Positions 5,545 through 11,790 of a stretch of 11,790 nucleotides of DNA are shown here, piece after piece. Numbering within the stretch: the first letter of the stretch is position 1; every line of letters starts with the position of its first letter. Under the pieces are notes generated by a model. That model was given only the letters and a program-made list of their open reading frames with translations. It was not told the origin of the DNA and ran no database searches. Made by a program: the position numbers and the translations under genes. Source of the DNA: Caryophanales bacterium (GTDB lineage: Bacteria > Bacillota_I > Bacilli_A > RFN20 > CAG-826); assembly GCA_022781015.1 (NCBI GenBank), contig JALEUF010000109.1:1-11790 (forward strand). Reading direction: 5' to 3'.

Positions 5545-7047
5545 TTACTTGGCCTCCTTATCTAATTTAGCGATTTCTTCTTTATATTTAGCTTCCTCTG
5601 CATCATTACATAATACAAAGTGTCCTGGAAGTATTTCCCTAAATGTAGGTTTCTGGGTGAAATAATCGTGGCTAGAGGCAGGATTATATACTTGCCTTAC
5701 CCTACTTTTTTCAGATAATGGGTCTGGCTTAGGGATAGCGGATAGCAAAGCTTTTGTATATGGGTGAAGTGGATGCTTGAATAATTCATCGCTACTTGCA
5801 AGTTCTACCATATTGCCAAAATACATAACGGCAATCCTATTGCAGAAATACTTAACTACCGATAAGTCGTGGGCGATAAATAACATCGTTAATCCCATTT
5901 CTTCCTTTACTTGGTTAAGTAAATTAAGTACCTGTGCCCTAATAGAGACGTCAAGAGCGGAAATAGGTTCATCACAAATTAACAACTTTGGGTTCATTAC
6001 CAAAGCCCTAGCAATGCCAATTCTTTGCCTTTGTCCACCAGAGAATTCATGTGGATATCTAGATGCATATTCAGGGATTAACCCAACCTTCTTTAAAGCG
6101 TCTTCGACAGCCTTCCTATTCTTTTCCTTATTATAGGAACCCTGGATATGAAGGCCTTCGGTAATGATATCTTCAACAGTCATTCTTGGGTCAAGTGAAT
6201 CAATAGGATCTTGGAAGATCATCTGTATTTCATTACGTAACCTTGGATTAGAATGACGATTATCGAACTTGATTTGCTTTATAAGGGCTTTTTGTTCGGC
6301 AACATGTTCCTTTATATAGGCTTTTCTTTCATCAATTAGCTTCTGGTAATGTTCCTTGATGGCAGGATATTCGCTTTCATTCGCATCAGAAAGGGCATTA
6401 TTCATTTCTTGGGTAATGTTCTTTATTTCCTCTTTGACATGAATCTTGCTCCATTTGATTTCCTTTTCATTCCATCTAGATCCGGCAGCAAGGCGGAACC
6501 CTCTATAATAGATAGCCCCGCTAGTAGGAGGATAAAGTCCGATGACACATCTTCCGGTTGTAGTCTTGCCACATCCAGATTCACCAACTAATCCAAAGCA
6601 TTCGCCTTCCTTAATGGAAAACGAAACATCATGGACAGCTTTAGTCTTATAATCGCCAGCCCTAAAGAATTCCTTTAGATGCCTTACATCTAGGATAATA
6701 TGGTTATCAACTAGAGATTGGTCATAAGTAACGCCATATAGGCTTAATGATTGCTTAGCAAACCTTAAGGTAGATGCTAATTTATCTAGATAAGATGAAG
6801 AAGTTTCATCTAAAGGCTTATTAACATTATTCTTAAATAAGTTATAGGCTTCCTTTTCAATTTTAACCCTATATTTCCTTCCTTCTTTAGAATCATTTAT
6901 AGGAAGAGGGAAAGCAGATAAGGCAATATCTTTATATTCATTGACCTTATCAAATAGACTAGCAGCATCCAAAGTAGAGGAATTAATAATATCCTTTATA
7001 GAAGAGGCTTTATCTAGATTTTCTTTTATAAGTTCTATCTTTTCCAT
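5545..7047 (-). CDS. oppF: oligopeptide ABC transporter ATP-binding protein OppF
   Basis: One of the two ATPase subunits that power peptide import, acting on the inner face of the membrane with OppD. The nucleotide-binding domain starts near residue 117. Walker A is GESGCGKT (155-162), Q-loop Q279 in MIFQDP, signature FSGGQ (335-339), Walker B LLICDEP (355-361), and switch His393 in FIAHDLS. The C-terminal oligopeptide-type region (HPLHPYTKALLSAIP) identifies the OppD/OppF class, and IQMIFQDP plus SLDPRMT favours OppF. At 500 residues it is well above the usual 310-330. There is an N-terminal helical extension of about 115 residues, and about 60 extra charged residues between Walker A and the Q-loop (about 190-265). 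The start has AAAGGAGGGG (complement of 7054-7063) 6 bases ahead and abuts the oppD stop. All catalytic residues are present, so it should be active. Confidence 0.93.
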   Translation of the reverse strand: MEKIELIKENLDKASSIKDIINSSTLDAASLFDKVNEYKDIALSAFPLPINDSKEGRKYRVKIEKEAYNLFKNNVNKPLDETSSSYLDKLASTLRFAKQSLSLYGVTYDQSLVDNHIILDVRHLKEFFRAGDYKTKAVHDVSFSIKEGECFGLVGESGCGKTTTGRCVIGLYPPTSGAIYYRGFRLAAGSRWNEKEIKWSKIHVKEEIKNITQEMNNALSDANESEYPAIKEHYQKLIDERKAYIKEHVAEQKALIKQIKFDNRHSNPRLRNEIQMIFQDPIDSLDPRMTVEDIITEGLHIQGSYNKEKNRKAVEDALKKVGLIPEYASRYPHEFSGGQRQRIGIARALVMNPKLLICDEPISALDVSIRAQVLNLLNQVKEEMGLTMLFIAHDLSVVKYFCNRIAVMYFGNMVELASSDELFKHPLHPYTKALLSAIPKPDPLSEKSRVRQVYNPASSHDYFTQKPTFREILPGHFVLCNDAEEAKYKEEIAKLDKEAK

Positions 7048-8577
7048 TTATTTCCCCTCCTTTGCATGGGCTAAGTTATTTGCAATACGGGTAGAGACAA
7101 TCTTAGGCATAGTAGCCTTAGGCGATCTCTCATCCAGCAACCAAGAAGCGCAATAATGGGTAGAAGAAACCTTAAACATTGGAGGTTCTTCCTTAAAATC
7201 GATACCTAATGCATATTTGCTTCTACTAGCAAATGCATCCCCAACTGGAGGGAAAAGCATATTAGGTGGAGTACCTGGGATGGCTTCTAGCTTTTCTTTT
7301 GAATCGATATCTGGGATTGAAGATAACAAGGCCCAGGTATATGGATGACGAGGATCATAGAAGACATCATTGGAAGTCCCGTATTCAACAATCTTACCAG
7401 CATACATAACGGCAACTCTATCAGCCATATTGGCAACTACGCCTAAGTCATGGGTAATAAAGATGACAGACATATTACGCTTAGCCTTCAAATCATTAAT
7501 CAATTCAAGTATTTGGGCTTGGATAGTAACGTCAAGTGCAGTTGTAGGTTCATCGCAAATTAAGACATCTGGAGAAGCAGTAAGTGCAATGGCAATGACT
7601 ATTCTTTGCCTCATCCCGCCAGAGAATTCAAATGGATATTGCTTGAATCTTCTTTCAGGTTCAGGAATGCCAACTTCCGCCATAATCTTAAGTGCTTTGT
7701 CTTTGGCTTCTTTATGGGTAACTCTAATTTCAGAAAGAAAGCGTCTATGTTCGATTAAGAACAAATCATAGAATTTCTTTAGATTGGATTTATGCTCATT
7801 AAATAAGCTCTTTAGATTAGCAAAATGGGCATCATAGATACCTTTTCTTTTCTCCGCTACCTTCTTTTTGGCCTCTTTAGAAGCAACATTAAGGGCAGTC
7901 TTGTCTTCTTTAATCTTGGAAATTATCTGAGCTCTTTTTTCTTTGCTTTCATTTTTAATAGATAAAATAGAAGCATTGAATTCTTCAATCTTGGAAGCAT
8001 CTTTTTCCTTTTTGGCAGCTGTGATTTGCTTCTTTAAGTCTGCTACTTTCCTATGACAAGTTTCCTTCTCTAATTGAAGGATACGTTGGTCATTTTTATA
8101 GGCGATGAATTCTTCGTTAATCAAATCATTGTAGTAATTTTTCAAATGGTTGCCATTTGTAATCATTACTTCGGTAATTTGCTTACCAATTTTCATAATT
8201 GGGTTTAAAGAAGATAATGGGTCTTGGAAAATCATCCCAATCTTAGTTCCCCTTATCTTATGGAATTCTTCTTCAGAAACTTTTGTTAAATCTTCGCCTT
8301 CATAAATAACTGAACCCGAATCGATATGGGCGGTCTTTGGAAGGATACCCATGATGGTTTTATTGGTAACTGATTTACCTGAGCCAGATTCCCCTACAAT
8401 GCAAAGAGTCTCACCTTTATATAGATCAAATGATACTCCTCTTACAGCCCTTACATATCCTGCATCGGTCTTAAAGGAAATCGCAAGGTTACGTACTGAA
8501 AGAACAGCTTCTTTATCAATTGGCTTGTCACCAGTTTCAAAAGGATAATTAATAGATTGGTATTTCATATTATTCAT
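7048..8577 (-). CDS. oppD: oligopeptide ABC transporter ATP-binding protein OppD
   Basis: The second ATPase subunit of the peptide importer. Walker A is GESGSGKS (62-69), Q-loop Q118 in MIFQDPLSSLNP, signature FSGGM (318-322) followed by RQR, Walker B VLICDEP (338-344), and switch His376 in FITHDLG. LSSLNP and SGGMRQR are typical of OppD. Between the Q-loop and signature, residues about 141-287 are a Lys/Glu-rich helical insert, some 140 residues longer than usual, which accounts for the total of 509 against roughly 330-360. The C-terminal region that often carries cysteines for an iron-sulfur cluster is present, but those cysteines are replaced (D448, S453, S479; a lone C477). The start is ambiguous: the ATG at 8577 overlaps the end of oppC by 8 bases and lies 3 bases from AAAGGAG, while the ATG at residue 4 (8568) lies 12 bases from it. 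Confidence 0.93.
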   Translation of the reverse strand: MNNMKYQSINYPFETGDKPIDKEAVLSVRNLAISFKTDAGYVRAVRGVSFDLYKGETLCIVGESGSGKSVTNKTIMGILPKTAHIDSGSVIYEGEDLTKVSEEEFHKIRGTKIGMIFQDPLSSLNPIMKIGKQITEVMITNGNHLKNYYNDLINEEFIAYKNDQRILQLEKETCHRKVADLKKQITAAKKEKDASKIEEFNASILSIKNESKEKRAQIISKIKEDKTALNVASKEAKKKVAEKRKGIYDAHFANLKSLFNEHKSNLKKFYDLFLIEHRRFLSEIRVTHKEAKDKALKIMAEVGIPEPERRFKQYPFEFSGGMRQRIVIAIALTASPDVLICDEPTTALDVTIQAQILELINDLKAKRNMSVIFITHDLGVVANMADRVAVMYAGKIVEYGTSNDVFYDPRHPYTWALLSSIPDIDSKEKLEAIPGTPPNMLFPPVGDAFASRSKYALGIDFKEEPPMFKVSSTHYCASWLLDERSPKATMPKIVSTRIANNLAHAKEGK

Positions 8578-10660
8578 CTGCTCCTTTCAAGCTTGGGTTA
8601 AAGGCATCTCTAAGTCCATTGCCAAATAAATTGAAGCAAATCATGATAAGAGCCATGACAATAGATCCAGAAACAATTAAATATGGATATAGAGTCAAGT
8701 CAGCTTGGACGTTAGTTAAAGTAACGCCGAAGCTTTGTCCTCCAGAGAAAGCTAATGCACTTGGCAATAAATAAGCGATATTAGCCTCGGTAAAGATAAC
8801 GGAAGGAATCATCAAGACACAGCTAGTGATGATTGTTCCGATGCCATTTGGAAGGATGTGCTTAAAGATAAGTCTAGTATCGCTAGCACCAAGAGTCCTG
8901 GATGCCAAAACATATTCCCTTCGCTTAAATCTATAGAACTGGCTTCTAGTCTCGCTAGCTACCCCCATCCATCCAGTTAGGCACAAAGCCAATAAGAAAG
9001 TCCAGAAATTAGATCCTAATAGTAAGACAATAAGAGTCATCATGACAATCCAAGGCATGCCGCCAAGGATTTCGCAGAACCTTTCCATGATAAGGTCGAC
9101 CCATCCACCAAAATAACCTGAGATTGCACCCCAAATAAGTCCAACAAATATATTGATGACGGTAGATAATAAACCTAATCCTAAGGAAGTTAATAAACCA
9201 GAGAATACCAATTTGAAGAAATCATATCCATGTGATTCAGTACCAAAGAAATACTTTGGAGGTTCGCAGCTAGAAAGCTCACCCTTCATATACATATCTC
9301 TATATATGGAGAAGACACCTTTGACTCTTCTAACAGAAGCAACGCCAGGAATAACTGTGACGGTCTGGCTAGTTATTTCTCTTAATGGGCAATATTTTTC
9401 TCCTTCTGGAGTCAATTTGAATTCTCCAGGAGCCTTATTCGCACCTTGTTCAGGATTCCAATCGTAGGTCATCCATCCCCTAGAAACGAATTCTTCAATT
9501 TCGGCTTCGGTAAATTCCTTATCGGAAACATCTCCAAATACCGCTCCATAGCAATCATAACGGAAACTACCATAGGTAACGACGCTATGATAGATAGATA
9601 CTTTTAAGGAATCTTGCTTTAAAGTAGAGAAAGCACTATCGGATTTGCCATAGGTAGCAACTACTTTAGTTGAATCATCCCAAGTAAAGCTAGCGGGGAT
9701 ATTCGAACTAGCCTCAACGCTTCTAATATAAAGCATGTTGGCATATTTATAACTAGCAGCTACTTCGCCTTTTTGTCCTTCTAGGATAATGGCTAATTTT
9801 CCTTTAGCAGTGCTTGCAGTAGCAAAATTGCTATTTTCTTTAATCTTGGAAGAGATGTCTTCACACTTGAGTTCAGTTGCCTTAAAGCTAACATCTCCAA
9901 TAGATTTTTCAATATAGACACTAGAAGCATCAAAATCAGTAACATTAGCAAGTGGGATATATAATTCTTCTTCGCCGGTCCCATTATTAATGGTAGTAAC
10001 AAAGGAAAGATTCGCACTTAATTTAGAATTCTCGAATAAATTCTCAACTGTATAGTCATAATCGATATTGACTGTATAGGAATAAGTTGAATTCAAGTCG
10101 AATTCTATTTCTTTAGTAACAATGCCAACATCATCGAATTTATAATGGTTAGTCTCGCTATCGACATGTCCGCTGACATTATTAAGTGATAAGGCACCAC
10201 CCTTACCATAAGTCAAAACGGCATTATCGACTTGGTCAGCATAGCTAACTCTAGTCTTAATTTCTCCTATAACCGCATATGGTTTATAAGTAGAATCTGA
10301 AGGAAGCTCATTTGTGTTTGGATCAAGGATTGCATTTTCAACCACCTTGGTGCCATCCATAAATCCACCCATATCACTAGAGAACCACTTAGGTGGCAAA
10401 TACTTAATCGTATTATTTGGGGAATCTATATTTGATTTGTTGGCTACAGGAACAATAATAGCCATGGCAATAAGGGTAAATAAAATCACGCTAGCGACAA
10501 CTGAAGACCTATTCTTTAAGAATCTCTTTAACGCGTCTTTAAGATAAGTCGTTGGCTTTGTATCGAATTTTTTGTCATGGATAGATTCATCCATCTGGAC
10601 GAATTCAAAATCACCTGGGGTAGGTTTTATATCCTTTTGATTGTTATCAATGTTTTTCAT
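8570..10660 (-). CDS. oppC: oligopeptide ABC transporter permease OppC with large extracytoplasmic insert
   Basis: One half of the peptide channel. Order of parts: a 50-residue cytoplasmic N-terminus, TM1 (about 52-74), a very long outer region (75-470), then the permease core (about 471-690). The core contains the EAA-type coupling loop that contacts the ATPases (REYVLASRTLGAS to HILPNG, 581-606) and further membrane segments near 486-508, 535-566, 607-629 and 658-680. In ordinary OppC (about 300 residues) the TM1-TM2 loop holds GTDxxGRD. Here the matching FGTESHGYD lies at 472-480, and about 375 residues are inserted ahead of it. The insert is mostly beta-type with four cysteines (266, 370, 424, 465) and two similar short stretches (VLTYGK 148-153, VATYGK 333-338). 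It starts 2 bases after the oppB stop, with a poor binding site, so translation is probably coupled. The frame is intact throughout, against a simple fusion error. Confidence 0.9.
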   Translation of the reverse strand: MKNIDNNQKDIKPTPGDFEFVQMDESIHDKKFDTKPTTYLKDALKRFLKNRSSVVASVILFTLIAMAIIVPVANKSNIDSPNNTIKYLPPKWFSSDMGGFMDGTKVVENAILDPNTNELPSDSTYKPYAVIGEIKTRVSYADQVDNAVLTYGKGGALSLNNVSGHVDSETNHYKFDDVGIVTKEIEFDLNSTYSYTVNIDYDYTVENLFENSKLSANLSFVTTINNGTGEEELYIPLANVTDFDASSVYIEKSIGDVSFKATELKCEDISSKIKENSNFATASTAKGKLAIILEGQKGEVAASYKYANMLYIRSVEASSNIPASFTWDDSTKVVATYGKSDSAFSTLKQDSLKVSIYHSVVTYGSFRYDCYGAVFGDVSDKEFTEAEIEEFVSRGWMTYDWNPEQGANKAPGEFKLTPEGEKYCPLREITSQTVTVIPGVASVRRVKGVFSIYRDMYMKGELSSCEPPKYFFGTESHGYDFFKLVFSGLLTSLGLGLLSTVINIFVGLIWGAISGYFGGWVDLIMERFCEILGGMPWIVMMTLIVLLLGSNFWTFLLALCLTGWMGVASETRSQFYRFKRREYVLASRTLGASDTRLIFKHILPNGIGTIITSCVLMIPSVIFTEANIAYLLPSALAFSGGQSFGVTLTNVQADLTLYPYLIVSGSIVMALIMICFNLFGNGLRDAFNPSLKGADE
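8578..8587 (-). promoter_or_regulatory. ribosome binding site of oppD, start-deciding
   Basis: AAAGGAG (complement of 8581-8587) lies inside the 3' end of oppC. Its distance to the first oppD ATG is 3 bases, shorter than usual; to the next in-frame ATG (8566-8568) it is 12, rather long. Neither is ideal, so the true N-terminus may lack the first three residues. The second choice would place the start just after the oppC stop. Confidence 0.5.
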
Positions 10661-10662
10661 AA

Positions 10663-11721
10663 TTATTTCTTCGCCCCCATTCTGATACGTGGATCGACAA
10701 TTCCATAACTTAAGTCGATTATCAAGGTTGCAAATAATCCAATGACTGTATAAATAGCCATATCAACCATGATTACTGCATAGTCTTTGGAATTTAATGC
10801 CCTGACAAATATCGAGCCAATTCCAGGGATACCATATATTTGTTCTAGAACCATCGAGCCAGATAAGATACCAATGAATTGAGAGATAATCATCGGAACA
10901 ATTGGAACCATGGAATTCCTTAAGGCATGACGGACAACTGATTGGCCTTTTGTCAAACCTTTAGTCCTTGCTAGAAGGAGGAATTCGCTAGACATGACTT
11001 CGCATAATTCAGCCCTGGTATATCTAGCAAAGGAACAAATAGAACCAAATGATAAAGCCATGACTGGGATTATATATGCCTTGATGGCTAAGGCTGGATC
11101 TGCTGCTGCATTAGCATCACTTGGCCACCTTGTTGGGAAGCCTGAAATTGAGCCAAACCAAATAAGCAAGAAGGAAATAAGGACAAATGAAGGAACGGAG
11201 ATGAAAATCATGACAATGGTAGAAATAAGAGAATCTACCCATGTATTTTTCTTTAAAGCGGCAATAATGCCTAACCCAATTCCCAATGGAACAGAGATGA
11301 CGATAGAAACGATATTTAGTCTCATCGAATACGGTAAGCCTTCCATCAATATGGCAATAGCTGGTTGTCCTAAGGATAAGGTTGTCGAAGTCCCCCAATC
11401 CCAGGCAGTGAATATATTTTTAATCCAGTTGAAATACCTAGTTATGATTGGATAAGCAAGGTAATAATGGGTAACTCCATTAACATCAACTTGCTTGATT
11501 CCTGGGTCAGTCAGTAAATATGCCTGTTCGACAGGATTGACTTCAAAGAAGAATCCTTTCCTAACTTGATCTTCCCAGAAACGATATACCTCTAGATTTT
11601 GGCTTGAAAGTGGCTCGATTGGCAAACACTGAAGCAAAATGTAGGTAATCGAAAGAATAATGAAGGCTGTTAGGAAAATAAACAGTATTCTCTCTATTAC
11701 GTATTTTACAGAGTCTTTCAT
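10663..11721 (-). CDS. oppB: oligopeptide ABC transporter permease OppB
   Basis: The partner channel subunit and first gene of the operon within the window. It has the family layout: TM1 (12-32), an outer loop, then TM2 (133-155), TM3 (163-190), TM4 (213-234), TM5 (271-293) and TM6 (317-340). The coupling loop reads LARTKGLTKGQSVVRHALRN (250-269), a close match to the OppB/DppB form of the EAA motif, and the C-terminus ends with DPRIR as is typical. The outer loop (33-130) is longer than the usual 60 or so residues. At 352 residues it is only slightly larger than the family norm. The start is supported by AGAGAGG (complement of 11731-11737) 9 bases ahead of the ATG. Peptides are the likely substrate, but the dipeptide (Dpp) and nickel branches of this family are not excluded. 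No oppA is seen within the window. Confidence 0.92.
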   Translation of the reverse strand: MKDSVKYVIERILFIFLTAFIILSITYILLQCLPIEPLSSQNLEVYRFWEDQVRKGFFFEVNPVEQAYLLTDPGIKQVDVNGVTHYYLAYPIITRYFNWIKNIFTAWDWGTSTTLSLGQPAIAILMEGLPYSMRLNIVSIVISVPLGIGLGIIAALKKNTWVDSLISTIVMIFISVPSFVLISFLLIWFGSISGFPTRWPSDANAAADPALAIKAYIIPVMALSFGSICSFARYTRAELCEVMSSEFLLLARTKGLTKGQSVVRHALRNSMVPIVPMIISQFIGILSGSMVLEQIYGIPGIGSIFVRALNSKDYAVIMVDMAIYTVIGLFATLIIDLSYGIVDPRIRMGAKK

Positions 11722-11755
11722 TAATTATTTCCTCTCTTTTTGTTGTCTAGATGTA

Positions 11756-11771
11756 TTTGACTATAGTCAAA
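11756..11771. promoter_or_regulatory. perfect 16-base palindrome ahead of oppB, possible operator
   Basis: TTTGACTATAGTCAAA reads the same on both strands and ends 34 bases from the oppB start codon. It contains a TTGACT that could serve as a -35 box and a TATAGT that resembles a -10 box on either strand, though no well-spaced pair is completed within the window. A dimeric repressor binding over the operon promoter is a reasonable reading. I do not match it to a known regulator's site. Confidence 0.45.
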
Positions 11772-11790
11772 ACATTTTGCACAACGTGTA

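Noticed and set aside
10994..11455. A 153-codon plus-strand open frame opposite oppB, with similar ones at 5777-6136, 7370-7771 and 9153-9467
   Set aside because: They lie wholly antisense to strongly supported opp genes, have no ribosome binding sites, and their translations resemble no family. They are shadows of the real genes.

Overview
The window looks like a piece of a low-GC Bacillota or Mycoplasmatota-type chromosome. Intergenic DNA is very AT-rich, the clear ribosome binding sites are AAGGAGG-like, and the major operon is a Firmicutes-style oligopeptide ABC importer. The genetic code appears standard: tryptophans are TGG, and the one gene ending in TGA uses it in an ATGA start/stop overlap. 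I cannot name the genus. Uncultured gut Bacilli or Erysipelotrichia-like lineages are only a guess.

Left part (1-2640). A cut-off gene leaves the window on the minus strand (1-42). Divergent from it is a small XRE-family regulator (237-731). Next comes a two-gene unit: a bitopic membrane protein with a beta-rich outer domain (934-1422), overlapping by 4 bases an MscS-family mechanosensitive channel (1419-2549). A good intrinsic terminator for this unit lies inside the 3' end of the opposing gene.

Middle (2562-4874). A minus-strand gene (2562-3665) encodes what I read as a Fic-fold protein whose catalytic motif has decayed (H, D, G and R positions replaced) while its C-terminal winged helix is intact. 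This suggests a pseudo-Fic transcription regulator. Just upstream of it is a cluster of direct and inverted copies of an AATAAGGAACG motif, which could be its operator. The rest, about 1 kb, has no intact gene. The minus strand shows only short broken reading frames that might be a decayed gene.

Right part (4875-11721). A tightly packed minus-strand operon reads oppB, oppC, oppD, oppF, then a six-segment membrane protein of unknown function, and ends at a strong terminator (4818-4855). The genes abut or overlap, so all five proteins are probably made together. OppB and OppC form the membrane channel and OppD and OppF the ATPase pair for peptide uptake. Three of the four carry large additions: OppC has about 375 extra residues outside the membrane, OppD has about 140 extra residues of charged helix, and OppF has both an N-terminal extension and a helical insert. 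No substrate-binding protein (OppA) is present, so it must lie elsewhere or upstream of the window. A perfect 16-base palindrome sits just ahead of oppB.
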